The notes beneath the pieces were generated by a model, which saw only the letters and a program-made list of their open reading frames with translations, had not been told where the DNA came from and did no database searches. 64,000 nt of DNA from Morchella semilibera (taxonomy: Eukaryota; Ascomycota; Pezizomycetes; Pezizales; Morchellaceae). Numbering within the stretch: position 1 is the stretch's first letter; each line of letters begins with the position of its first letter. The stretch lies in NCBI GenBank assembly GCA_009192285.1, contig WBVU01000015.1, positions 868,001-932,000 of the forward strand, in the 5' to 3' direction. The position numbers were made by a program, and so were the translations under genes. This document shows positions 36,304 to 48,332 of this stretch, piece after piece.

Positions 36304-39300
36304 ATGACGAGTAAACTGCTCTCACAAATATTCAACAAGAACTCTCAATCTATATACGAAACACTACGGGAGAACCATGCCAATAATTCAGACTCAGATT
36401 TAGATGACTTAGAGACCAGGGCTGGAATGCTGCCCAGCCAGGAAGGACCTGATCAATATGAGGAAGGTATGGACGATAATGAGAGTTCTTTTGAGTTACG
36501 ACATCAACCACCAGCGCCGGCCTCATCGTCATTTCTAGCGCAATCAACCCAGCGTCCTTTCTTCGCCTCTATGTCCCGGCCACGGGGCAACCGCTACACC
36601 CCACGAAGATTTAGGGAGGAGGACCTTGACGACGATGACGATGTCCCGGCCTCTTTACTCTTTGAAACTGGAGCCCCAGGGTCTGGCGGGGCCAACAGGC
36701 CAAGTGGGGGTACTGGAATGGGCCCAGGCGATATAGGGGGCGGGCCTGGACCAGCTACAGAGGCAACGAGAAAGCGAAATAAACAAGAGCAGCAATGGGC
36801 CGCCGCAACAGCACAAATGCACACCCAAGGCGATGAGAATGAGGCCGAAGCTAAGGAGGTCAGAAGACAGGCTAGGCTAGGACTGATAGATCCCAAAGAA
36901 AGGGCCTTATGGAAGTGGGCCAATGTTGAAAACTTAGACAACTTTCTCAATGATGTGAGTCTCCTACTTACCATCTAGCTGGTGGTTATTACTAATGATG
37001 CCATAGGTTTATGACTACTTCTTAGGGAAGGGGATTTATAGCATCGCCCTCAATCGACTACTGAATTTATTGTGAGTACTGTGTTGGATAAATGAGTTGA
37101 GTAATTAGCTTATAGTGAAATATAGAACGCTAGCTTTTGTCGTTGCCTTTTCAACGTTTCTTAGTTTGTGCATCGACTACCAGCTGATACGCAAAAAAGA
37201 CAAGTTTGGAGATGTGATTGTTCAACATTGTATGAGCCGGTAAGAATTGCTGCTCTTTTTTTTTTTCCATTCCCCTTTATTTTCATTCCTATTTTCATTC
37301 CTATTTTCATTCCTATTTTGCTTGTGTCTCCCGATCGAGAGCTTTGACTCACACCTAAAAGAATGTCGGGCACAGCAACATTCTTTTTATGGGTAATATC
37401 CTTTTACTGGGCAATCAAAGCAGTCCATTTTTTCTTAGATATGCGGCGCCTCTGGGATATTCATAATTTTTACACCTATTTGCTCGAAATCCCCGACCAG
37501 GATATGCAGACGGTTTCTTGGCAGGAAGTGGTTGCTCGTTTAATGATATTGCGGGATGATAATCCCACAACATCTGAGACCGTCCGCCGCCGCCATTATA
37601 CTAACCAGTCCAAGCAAAGGATGGACGCCCATGATATTGCAAATAGATTAATGAGGAAAGAGAACTACCTTATAGCACTCTTCAACAAGGAGATTTTGGA
37701 CCTCACTATTCCGATCCCTTTCCTTAGAAACAGGGGCTCTATGTTGACGAAAACTTTGGAATGGAACCTAAGTTTGACTATTCTTGACTACGTGTTTAAT
37801 GAACAGGGTCAGATGAATAATATGTTTTTAAAAGAGGGCCATAGGAGAATATTGAGTGATGCGTAAGTCAATATATATATGAGTACATTTTAGTTAATAT
37901 GTTTGGACTAACCCCATATAGTCTAAAAGTCCGGTTTAAGTTCGCAGGCTGGATGAACATCATTACCGCCCCGTTCATTGCTACCTATTTCCTCCTAGTT
38001 TTCTTGCTGCGGAACGTGCATGTTAGTGCTGAGCTCCCAAATTCTATCCAATATACACTAAATTTACTCTAATACCTAGGACTTTATTAAAACGCCGGCA
38101 CGAATTGGTCACAGGCAGTACACACCTTTGGCTGAGTGGAAGTTCCGCGAATTCAATGAATTGCACCATCTTTTTCACATGAGGCTGGATATGAGCTATC
38201 CTGCGGCAGAGGCCTATGTCGACCAGTTTCCGAAGGAAAAGACTGCCCAGGTTGCACGGTAATCATCCGGAATATTTCCTGTTTTCCTTTTTCTTTTTAG
38301 TGCTAAAATGGACCCAGATTTGTATCCTTTGTAGCTGGTTCTCTTCTCGGAGTTCTAGCTATTGCTTCGTTGCTCGACAGTGATCTGATCCAAGGATTTG
38401 AGATAACTCCGGGCATGACTGCTCTTACTTATATGGCCATCCTTACAACAATTGTAGCTGTCACTAGAGGTATGCTCCCAGAAGAGAATACTATATATGA
38501 TCCGGAGTGGTCCCTCCGTAATGTTATTCAGCACACACATTACATGCCCGACCACTGGAAGGAGAAATTGCGGTCTGATGAAGTAAATATTTTAAGCCAT
38601 TGACTCTGGCTAGGTATCTTGGCTAAATGAAGATTAGGTAAAACGGGATTTTATGACACTATATGATATGAAGGTTTCTATATTTATCAACGAAATCTTA
38701 AGTGTCTTCTTCACGCCATTCATCCTTTGGTGGTCTTTGCCGAAGTGCAGTGACCGGATCATCGATTTCTTTAGAGAATTCACTGTCCACGTCGATGGTA
38801 TTGGCTATGTATGTAGTTTTGCAGTCTTCAACTTTCAAAAGCCCGGGGTGAGTACGTTTCGTTAAATATATCAAGAATCAGCAAAAGATGCTAACCAGAG
38901 GAACCAACAGCATAACGTGGAGGACCTTCGAGAGGAATATTTTTCTTCAAAAGATAATAAGATGCTTTCTTCGTACCTGGGATTCATGGATCAATACCAC
39001 GGGACTCAAATAAAAACGAGCCGTGGGGGGCGGCAGCATCAGGGATCTATGCGACCGTATATGACATCGCCAATCATGGCTGCTGATATGAATAAATCGA
39101 TGTATAGTCAGCGCCGCCAGGAGACCTCTGGCCCAGGAGTAGGAAAATCCATGCACCGAGACAGCCCAGGAAGAATGGGCGCATCAATGATGCAATCATC
39201 GCTCTTAGACCCACAACATCAGCCAGCCTATGGGGCCTTCTCAAGGAATATGAGGCAACCGATGTTTCATCCCCGATCGGCGGAATCTTTGAGAGAAGAG

Positions 39301-39516
39301 GATGAAGAGGAGGAATCTCTGACCAACCCGGGGCATAATGGAAAACAGAGGTATAGAAGCAACCTGGGCGAGAGTTTTATGTCGACAAATGTCACTACAA
39401 CTATGATGGAGATTGTTGATGAGGGGCAGGCTGGCCCTAGGACGAATGTATTGGATCTGCTAAACCAATTTGTAGGTGGTGGGGCTGAAAATGCTGGAAG
39501 ACCGGGCGTTATTTAA
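36304..39516 (+). CDS. ATG9: Autophagy-related protein 9 (lipid scramblase)
   Basis: Multispanning scramblase of Atg9 vesicles that seeds and feeds the autophagosome membrane. Nine exons: 36304-36954, 37007-37071, 37126-37239, 37362-37862, 37922-38021, 38080-38258, 38318-38582, 38638-38847, 38911-39516, giving 896 residues. The N-terminal 200 residues are polar and disordered. The core begins [20 protein letters not shown] and includes TISWQ-like [45 protein letters not shown]-like [13 protein letters not shown], and [20 protein letters not shown]. The tail is disordered after [17 protein letters not shown]. Intron 3 contains a 12-bp tandem repeat. Frame closes at every join. Confidence 0.95.
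37279..37314. repeat. Three 12-bp tandem units in ATG9 intron 3
   Basis: ATTTTCATTCCT is repeated three times exactly, following a T-run, inside the intron 37240-37361. It probably arose by slippage. Confidence 0.85.
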
Positions 39517-41515
39517 GCCTATATGGATCTGCCCGTAGTCTACCTTCTGGTTTGTCGGTGGCTCTTGTTTTATCATCCCCCTTTATTTTACTTTTCAGTA
39601 ACGTTTAGGCCATTCATTCCTTTTTCTGGTCCCCGACGTCTTTAAATACCTTGTAATGAGTTATTCTCGTATTCGAGATCCTAGGGTGCATGGCATAAAT
39701 ACATCTAAATCGTATATTGTATCTAGATGTTGCGCTATATTGATCGCTGCACGTACATACACGCCGTTGCGTGGTTCATAGGAACCCATTGTAGCCTAGG
39801 TACACATGGGATGGATATCGCAAAAAATTAGAATGGCTGCCCGGGCTTGACGATCGAAGGATCGCTTTATTTGAGGATCATAAGGGCTGGCTTAAGACTA
39901 CAGTTTTATGCAACTACAAGTACTATTTTAAATAGGGCCGCTCCATGGAATAATGATCAAGGGCCCCTTTGGGAGCCGTCCGGAGTGGAGCTATGGTAGC
40001 CTGGGACTCGTTCTGGTGAAAATATCATTCTGAGTTTGACGGCAAATTCTGTAGATTTATAAAAACAATGTTAACTCTATGAAAGGGAGGTTCTCAATAA
40101 GAAACTTAGACTTGCCTGTTCCTGAAACCCCATTTTCTCCCTATCCTACCCACTGTATTGAGGGAGAAGGCGTGGAGCGTTGGTTTCTGTCAGAGACGGC
40201 TCCTAAATGGGCCGCAGGTTTGGCGTATCTATCGACCGCTTGTGCATGGAAATAAATTCTAGGGCCGCATAAATACATGTACTTATACATACAAGCACAT
40301 ACAGTATTTGCATGTAATTGTGCTATTTCTTTTCTCAAGTCGGGTTTGTCAGCCGTTTTGGTAGTCCTTAATATTATATTAATGCCTCTGGTTACATCAG
40401 ATATAAGAGCTTTTAATAAAGAATTTTGGAACCTCTGAATGACACCATTGCCTAGAGGAAGCGTGGCGGACGCTGCGAATTCTGGAGAGATGTTTTTCAT
40501 CGCTACTACTACCACGTGTGGGTTCTGAGGAAGTACATGTAGATACACCTTATACATACATGTATATACATACGTACATGTACTGTACATACATGTACTT
40601 ACATGTATACCCGCATATCCATTATGTTTTGGCGCAACCAGCAAAACATAAATGTACCCAAGGGCACAGAATTTTGAGGGGTTTCTCGTTTCACTTCATA
40701 TTATGTATATTATATTTGGTCAAAAAGGAGTGTCCTATGCCAATTATAGGTAAACGGTATCCAAAAATTTCTTTTCATTACATCTCTCTATAACTTTGTC
40801 ACTACCCCAACCAGACCAGGAATTTGATATATACATGTAAATCCCCTACACTAAGATTATATTATACTACATGTATGGGAATTTCTGTGCCCTGTGTTTT
40901 GGTGGTGCGCCAATATCAAGACTAAGGGCTAGGGGTTTGGCAGACGGTGCCCCAGCCTCCAATGTTGAGTACATGTACTCACTCACCTATCCATCGCTTT
41001 TCTACCTTACCTATTACACCACTTAGAAAAAAGAAACACTACTCCTCTCTCAACCTCCACTTCTCCACCTCAGACCACACAACCCCGGCTCTGTGCTGCT
41101 CAAACTGCATCTCCTCCTCCTACCACACTCTCCGTACACTTCACTTTGTGACATTCCGATCAACTTTCCTGTCCTCCTACGATCAGTCAATCACATCCCT
41201 GCCATCCAAGTGTCAGCAGCGCTACTTCATCCCGCTCGAATCTCCCACTCTTCTCTTATTCTCCTCCCCCGCCCCCTTTTCTCTAACTTGACATTTCCCA
41301 TCTACATTTCGTCGAGCTGCATCAAATACCCCCTTGTTATACCTCTGGATAATATTCTCACCTGTTGTGCGAATCTCAACTATCTACCTCACCCTCGATA
41401 ATTCCCCTCTCACGCTATCTAGTTGGTGCCAACTACAATTGTCACCGAATCATCTTTTGAGACTTGACATTGAATCTTCCCCTTCTCACTACACCTTCCC
41501 CTCCTCCTCTCACAA
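39517..41515. other. Intergenic region ATG9 / DHH1, palindrome-rich, with a pyrimidine-rich leader
   Basis: The first half has no gene. At 40270-40610 there is a dense patch of TACATGTA/ACATAC-type short palindromes. From about 40975 to the DHH1 start the plus strand becomes strongly C/T-rich (TCTC, CCTCC, CACTTC runs), likely the DHH1 promoter and leader. Confidence 0.55.
40990..41515 (+). promoter_or_regulatory. Pyrimidine-rich upstream region of DHH1
   Basis: A roughly 500-bp C/T-rich stretch with very few purine runs ends at the DHH1 ATG (41516). Such tracts are common in promoters and long leaders of highly expressed fungal genes. The transcription start cannot be placed from sequence. 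Confidence 0.45.
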
Positions 41516-43436
41516 ATGGCGACTGCACTCGCCGAACAGCTTGAGTCTACTTCGTTAGAGTGAGTCGTTTATCCTTTGTGTCCCCTCACGGTTGGCGTAG
41601 CAACAATCGTTCGCTACCCTGCCGGTATTACTAGCCTGCTCACTGGCGTTATTTCTTTAGGGGACAAGATCCTGACTGGAAATCAAAACTAAAAGCCCCT
41701 AAAAAAGATCTAAGACCGCAGACAGAGGTAGATTCCTCTTTCTGGCCTTTTTTGGATTGGACACTGCTCTTTTTTTGTTGATTATAGAAAGATATTAACA
41801 AAGAAATCAGGATGTTACTGCCACTAAAGGTCTCGATTTTGAAGATCTTTATATCAAACGAGAGCTATTGATGGGTATCTTTGAGGCTGGTTTCGAGAAA
41901 CCGTCACCTATTCAAGAAGAAACTATACCAGTAGCATTGACCGGTCGTGATATCCTTGCCCGTGCCAAAAACGGCACAGGGAAGACCGCCGCCTTCGTCA
42001 TCCCTGCTCTCGAGAGGGTAAACCCCAAGAGCACGAAGACACAGGCGCTTATTCTCGTCCCAACAAGAGAGCTCGCTCTACAAACCTCGCAGGTCTGTAA
42101 GACACTGGGGAAGCATCTGGGCATCAATGTCATGGTTACCACCGGAGGGACTGGATTGAAAGATGACATCATTCGTTTAAACGAGCCCGTGCATATTCTT
42201 GTCGGAACGCCGGGTAGGATTCTTGATCTTGCTGGAAAGGGAGTGGCCGATTTTAGCGAATGCCCGACATTTATTATGGATGAGGCAGACAAGCTTCTCA
42301 GTCCCGAGTTCACGCCCATTATTGAACAGCTCCTTGCGTACTTCCCTAATGACCGACAGATAATGTTGTTTAGTGCAACCTTCCCGCTTGTTGTAAAGAG
42401 CTTTATGGTATGCTATCATAATTCTAGACACAAACCCTGTGTTAACAATTTCTAGGATAAACACTTGAACAAACCATATGAGATCAACTTGATGGATGAG
42501 CTCACTCTTCGTGGTGTAACGCAATACTATGCGTTTGTAGAAGAAAAGCAGAAAGTTCACTGCCTTAATACCCTCTTTTCCAAAGTACAGTAACGCAATA
42601 CTCAAGTTGACTTTGATCGACCAATTGCTGACCTTAGACATAGCTACAAATTAATCAATCCATAATTTTTTGCAACTCAACAAACCGTGTTGAGCTACTA
42701 GCCAAAAAAATCACAGAACTTGGCTACTCATGTTTTTACTCTCACGCCAAAATGCTTCAAAACCACCGCAACCGGGTCTTCCATGATTTCAGAAATGGTG
42801 TTTGCCGCAATCTCGTATGCTCTGACCTTCTTACTCGTGGCATTGACATTCAGGCTGTAAATGTTGTCATCAATTTTGATTTCCCCAAAAATGCAGAGAC
42901 ATATCTCCATCGTATCGGGCGTTCTGGTAGATTTGGTCATCTCGGTCTCGCTATTAATCTTATCAACTGGGAAGATAGGTAAACAATATCATCAACCCCT
43001 CTTAAACAGCATTCTAACACTATCAAGGTTCAATCTTTACAAGATCGAGCAAGAGCTCGGAACCGAAATTCAGCCAATACCCCCAACAATTGACAAGAAG
43101 CTTTATGTTTACGACTCCCCTGAGTCTATCCCTAGACCCCCTTCAACCCCACAACCCCCACGCCAAAACCAAGGAGATAATCCCAATCCTCAGCAACTGC
43201 AACAGCGAAATGCCAACCACACTGCCCACAGCCGTGCCCCCAATCATGGTCAAGGAAGGGGCCGAGGATTTCAGCATCAGCAAGGCCAAAATCAAGGTCA
43301 GTACAGCAGCCAAGGGTTTAATCAACAACAGAACCGCCGCCCTGGGCCCCGTTACAACCAGAACCAAGGTCAACCAGGAGGGCGCCCAAATGGGTTCAGT
43401 CCTCCCGACGCTGGGCCGCAGGTACGGGCTCAGTAG
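41516..43436 (+). CDS. DHH1: DEAD-box RNA helicase Dhh1 (DDX6 family)
   Basis: Cytoplasmic ATP-dependent helicase of P-bodies that promotes decapping and translational repression. Exons: 41516-41559, 41661-41727, 41811-42407, 42456-42584, 42644-42978, 43028-43436, giving 526 residues. All helicase motifs are readable: Q motif [20 protein letters not shown], Ia PTRELALQ, Ib TPGR, II DEADKLL, III SAT, then [25 protein letters not shown] and [12 protein letters not shown]. Dhh1-specific features are [20 protein letters not shown] before the Q motif and the [15 protein letters not shown] linker. The C-terminus is Gln/Asn/Pro-rich, typical of condensate-forming fungal Dhh1. Intron 2 is taken to run to 41810; an inner acceptor at 41787 would add poorly matching residues. 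Confidence 0.96.
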
Positions 43437-45078
43437 CTCGTTCACTCTATAATAAAAACAGAAGGTGGTGGGTCGGGGTTATGAGTGGGTGGAGGGGGTA
43501 TTAGTGTACTTTTTTTAAAAAAAAAACTAAGAGGGTATGAGGGTACTAAACGATCGGGTAATAGCGTGTGCGGTTCGGATATCCACGAGTCAGCAGTATG
43601 CGGGGGATGTATATTACGGCAAAGGGGATCGGCAGAAAAAGCACTGTTTGAGTTGATAAACCGAATTTATCAGGGTATCAACAATACAAACCGGCCCTTT
43701 TCTTTCTTCATTCTCGATTAGGATTTTGTAAAGTTCTTTTTAGTCTTCTGCATTCGTTTTATCCTTATTCTTCTTGTTCTTTTTTTTCTGGGGATGGCTG
43801 GCGGGAACGAATGATGATAAGGTTGTTGGGTTTTGAAGGCGCATGGTTTTCTACTTTTTTCTTAAATATCTCTCTTTTGCATGGTTTCTCGGTGTGGCTT
43901 TTGTTTCTTGATCCTTCCTGTTGTCCTGGCACCACCTGGGTATGCCTTTGCGCTGCTGTGTTTTCGCTTCACTTGCGGGTTGGATTAAACAGAGTTGGGG
44001 TTAGGACTGGAAGTTAGGGTTGGTGTTGGGTGTATACTGCGGAAGATGTTGGGCATTTATGATATTTGTCTGGTCTACGTTGTTGGTGGGCGGGTAGTTT
44101 TACATTGGGACACTGTCCATCGAGATGGGTTGGGAAGGTGGTAGGTGAGTTGTGGTTGGTGCGACTCGACAAGCCGGCTGTGCGTTTTTATCGACAAATA
44201 AAAAAACGGACAAACAACGGATAACTTATTTTTACGGCTCAATCTCTGCGACGATTCGAATACGGACAGAGGGGCGAATCACTTCGATCTTTTTTTACTG
44301 CGGGGCGGGAAGCTTCGGGAGATGAGGGATTGGATATCTGCCAGTCTTCTATCATATCATCTACTCGCATATTACCGTCTTTCCAGTGATTGGTATCGGA
44401 AGAGAAATCTTAACAATCGAGAAAGCAAAACTCTCTCCGGATTGAGAGAAAAGAAATACTCGATGGAAGGATTCTCAAAGGGAAAAAAAATTGTGGCGAG
44501 TGGAGACGAGGCGTTCTGGACATTATTCATTATCCAAAGACTAAACAAATGGATTGGAGATGGGAGATGGGAGAAAAATGTGGTTCAGTGTCATATTTCC
44601 CCCCCTATTTATTCACTCCGTTTTATGTTTGTTTTGTCTTTGTACCGATGTTGGAAATCCTGGTATGGTGCGTGTTGTGAGGTCTCACAACAATCTCTAT
44701 TTGTAGTATCTAGTATATGGAGTGCATCAATTGAAATAACCGTCTCTATTCGAAATCCCGTTCGTTTACGATATCAAGAGTTTTTTTAGGTGAGTAGACA
44801 ATGTGTAGAGGGGATAGAATGTTAGATATCCTCTGGTTCTTTCAGCGCTAGACATCTAAATCCCTCACCAAGGCAAGGTAGGTCTGTTCTCTGTACGAAA
44901 TTTATCCTACCTTTATTTATAGGAGAATGGTAATCTCTCGTCAAGCTTGAACTCATAAAGGGCACCACGATAATAATAATACATGTACGCAGCTGTAGAA
45001 ACTCCTTGTATATCATGCGAAGAAGAAAAGAGCCGGGTATAACCGAATTACTACCTTCGCACCGCATAGAAACAACCG

Positions 45079-45143
45079 GGGGGGGAGACTATCAAAACCT
45101 AACCCATGCAACTATGCTGGGTCAGCGTGGTCTCCCCCCCCAC
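45079..45143. repeat. Short foldback with G8/C8 ends
   Basis: GGGGGGGGAGAC at the left is matched by GTCTCCCCCCCC at the right about 65 bp away. An imperfect inner palindrome surrounds CTAACCCATGCA and TGCTGGGTCAG. No TA flanks. Confidence 0.55.
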
Positions 45144-45382
45144 ACGGCTACCCCCCCACCTCATGACTGTACTCCTGTGGAATAGCATGAGTTGCGGCTA
45201 TATAGCTATGGGTACCACGTACAGTTGGTGGATTTTGTTAGATTAATTAGAGAGACGGGTAGGTAGTTCATAATAATACGGGAGCTTTAGCGGTTCAAAG
45301 CTGGAATAATGACTGAAGATATTTTGCAGGAGGCCTAGTTCGGGTCGAGTGATAGTTCATGAGTGTACCTCGCCGTTACTTA

Positions 45383-45460
45383 CTACGCGTGTAGGGGTAA
45401 GTCTGTTGACAGTGAGAACTACCACGGCCAGTATCAACAGACTTACCCCTACACGCGTAG
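45383..45460. mobile_element. TA-flanked foldback element, CTACGGGTGTAGGGG family (copy 2)
   Basis: A 78-bp near-perfect hairpin with ends CTACGCGTGTAGGGG and its exact inverse, flanked by TA on both sides (45381-45382 and 45461-45462). The inner arm TAAGTCTGTTGACA differs from copies 1 and 3 on both arms in a compensating way, keeping the hairpin paired. Confidence 0.82.
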
Positions 45461-46146
45461 TACATGTACTTATATGGCCTTTGGGTAAAGTACTGCAGTA
45501 GAGTATATGGATAACATTTAAGCCTATCGTCTCGTTTGCTCTCCCTCATCTAATGTGAGTTCTGGAGCACGAGGCTATGAACTTAGACGCCTCGAGATAA
45601 GCACCAGCTTTTAACAAATGTTATTCTAACATACTCAAAGAAGTTCATACCTCCTGAGAACTTTCAGCTCGAATGGCCAGCATATTTGTTAGATTTTGCT
45701 AAGACTCGGGTTCCCCTAGCTAGAACACCCCTCAACCTAAGATTAGGTTTGCGTGTATACATGTACACGCAAAAATACACCCGTTGTCCACAATATACAG
45801 CCCTTGGGGGTGCTGCACGTGGAAACATTCCGCATAAGTTGTCGAGTCATAATATGTGATTGAACATATTCATCCCGCATAGGTTTTTACCACCAAAGGC
45901 AGACCAACCCTTGTGTAAGAGATTTGCGTTCTTTACTATAAGGTTGCGAATTATCCGGTTCCCACTAGGGAATGGCTGATACCAAGTGCACAGCCACCTA
46001 GAAAGGACTGATTCAAAACCCCCGGAAGTCCCCGAAACAAAAGGGAATTTGGCCCCCCAGTGTTGCTGAGACTTAAGCATAGATTTCTTCTAAGGATCGA
46101 GGGCATGTGAAGCTACAGTCCTGATGGCGTAGTCAAGAGAATACTC

Positions 46147-46165
46147 CCTGATAGAATTAGGGTTA
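46147..46165. repeat. Interstitial telomere-like repeat (TTAGGG)
   Basis: Two and a half TTAGGG units read on the plus strand (TTAGGGTTAGGGTTAG). Orientation is opposite to the run at 13988. Confidence 0.8.
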
Positions 46166-47023
46166 GGGTTAGAGTGCGCCATTCTTCTCCTCTATCTTCT
46201 CCTCCTAGCAGTCAGTGGAATAGGCTGTGAGTTAATTGTTATGCATCTCTCTAGCCTTAAGGCCCACCTCCAACTCTCGCACGAATTCTACCCACATGAC
46301 TACAATCACTCGCAATCACTCGAATGACTTTTAGCGAATCCAGAGCTGCAAACATATTTTTTTTTGTTTACATCATTAATTGTATCCAGCCCTTAGGCTA
46401 TGACAATATTGCAAACATATATAGCTAAGATTACTTGAACTCCCAAAATTTCGCTTTGAAGCCTACCTAGCCTGTTGGAGGGTTTCTAGTGACTGCTTGG
46501 TTATATTTTGGTCCAAACCCCAATTCCCAAACCAAACCAGCTTGATACACCATCCTATCGATATAACCCATTCGACACTGGAAAAACCGATTAAGGGATA
46601 ATCTACACTCATGCTCTTGATTCATAGTGTTGTAATATAGGACTATTTGCTCGGTATACACGACTCTCTCTACTAGTCAGCCATATCAGCCGAGCCGCAA
46701 AATAAAGGCTTTTCAAATACTTATGTGAGATATGAACCCCGGTATTTCTCCGTGGGAAGGCCGGAAGAGCAAGGTCCTAGTTACGCCTCCTCTATATAGC
46801 GAATTCTAGTAAATAATATTTAGATAATCTCTTGCTTTTAGTCAGCCCCGGAGCCTCCCTTTGTCAGAGCTTATAGTACTATATAGTCAATCATCTTCAC
46901 GGGTATTTTTATCACGAGGTCTAGTTTTTGAATAACTACAAAAAAAAGGATATGGAAACAGGACTCCGTGTTCAAATTAGCGCTAAACCCACATCTCTAA
47001 AGTGGAGCGCATAACCGTCTAAT

Positions 47024-48069
47024 CTAAAAGTCCGTCGCCACGTTTGAGAATTCACCCTTCTCCAGCTTTGTCTTCCAGAACACAGGGTTGGTGTCAGTGA
47101 AACCGTGCTTAGTCCATCCCTCCTCCTTGACATGATACAGGTTTATCGAACCGCCAGAGTAAGCATCCTAGAGAAAGTTGTTAGAATATTCCTATCCATA
47201 AGTGGCAGCGTAGGATATTTACTCTATGGGTAGCAGCCAAAATGGACCGAGAACCTAGCGCCAACGCATCCTCAACACTAAGATTGTAGTCGTACTCCCG
47301 GTCCAACACGCCGTAGGCAAAGGTCTGACCAGATCCTACACAAAACAGATTTCCGGAGAGACGAGTGCCGTCTGAGTCGATATAGTAAAGAGCTGGGCCT
47401 TCAAGGGCCGTTACGCCGGCCATCATAGTCCCCATAGATAATCCCATCCCCTTATAAGAGTATACAAGGTTAGCGAGGATCTTCGAGGCAGCTGCAACTG
47501 AAATTCTGCGCTTGTGGCGGAGTTCATGAAGACGACATTCGATGCCGAGGTAATTAAGCCAGTATTGGCAGTCGGCAGCACCTCCAGCCATTGTTCCAAG
47601 CATCTTGTCGCTGTGTGGGTTTTAGCGTTAGAACCTTGTTAGTAGGCAATAAGTAGTTGGGGAAGCGGTTACTTGATCTCGATGACCTTCTTGACAGTCT
47701 GTGAAGCGATCCAGCTCCCAGCTGTGGCACGGGAATCAGTAGCGACAATAATACCACCCTGGAACCTGAATGCGAGTGTTGTAGTTCCGTGGGCAATCTT
47801 TATGGGGCACTCTGGGTTTGCATGGTCGTCTGTAACAGCGCGGAGGAAAGCACTTGGCTAATATATCCGTCCCAATGATCAGCGCCAACCCTCTTCTCCA
47901 TCACTAGAATCTTGCGTAAAACTTTTAGTATGCATACCTGTGAGATGGGCGGCATAGAGAACTTCAGGTCCAGCGATGGCTTCGTCGACTGGAACTGCAC
48001 CGAGTTCTCCTCGTCGTCGTCGAAGAAGTCGTCCTGTGGGGTTGAGTATTTGGCGATGAGGTCATCCAT
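47024..48069 (-). CDS. PRE2: 20S proteasome catalytic subunit beta5 (Pre2)
   Basis: Chymotrypsin-like subunit of the 20S proteasome core. Minus-strand exons: 48069-47938, 47857-47673, 47610-47223, 47167-47024, giving 282 residues (yeast Pre2 has 287). A propeptide of 68 residues ends at the autocleavage site [10 protein letters not shown], leaving the catalytic Thr69 as the mature N-terminus. Catalytic and specificity blocks are [61 protein letters not shown]-like [15 protein letters not shown] and [20 protein letters not shown]. The gene shares a 263-bp divergent promoter region with CTP1. Identity is firm. Confidence 0.96.
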
Positions 48070-48332
48070 AATGTATATATTGCGATGAGGAGCAAAGCTG
48101 AGATGGCGGACGATAAACTATGGGATGAGAACGTCGTTGAATGTAGCTGCTGTGGGGGGGTAAGTTGGTTGAGGAGATAGCTACTATGGAGGTTGAGTCC
48201 CTCCACAACCCACGCAGCGCCAAGAGCACAAGCCACAGAAGACCTTCCCTCACGAATTGTGTGGCCTATCACTGGCCTCCCCCCACTAGTACACCCCACC
48301 AAACCACTTTTTTTTTTAGGAGATTTTGCGAA
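48070..48332. promoter_or_regulatory. Short divergent promoter PRE2 / CTP1
   Basis: Only 263 bp separate the start codons of PRE2 (-) and CTP1 (+), so both promoters and leaders overlap here. A T9 run lies just before the CTP1 start. I did not find a convincing proteasome-associated control element (GGTGGCAAA). Confidence 0.6.

Larger units (their letters stand above)
43437..47023. other. Gene-free region DHH1 / PRE2
   Basis: 3.6 kb between two 3' ends. Early T-rich and G-rich sequence (43.45-44.8 kb) is probably a long DHH1 3' region. Further on are a G-tract foldback at 45079, a TA-type foldback at 45383, a telomere-like run at 46147 and a tRNA-like relic near 46966. A 155-codon open frame at 44322-44789 has no recognisable domain. 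Confidence 0.5.

Noticed and set aside
41787-41810. Alternative acceptor (TTATAG) adding a short extra piece to DHH1 exon 3
   Set aside because: The added codons do not match the conserved [10 protein letters not shown] stretch, which is exactly restored by the acceptor at 41810.
44322-44789. 155-codon open frame downstream of DHH1
   Set aside because: Composition is random-like, no family resemblance, no splice or promoter signals; likely 3' region of DHH1 or spacer.
46735-46795. GGGGTTCATATC box on the minus strand, tRNA-like
   Set aside because: No closed acceptor stem or anticodon arm; at most a relic.
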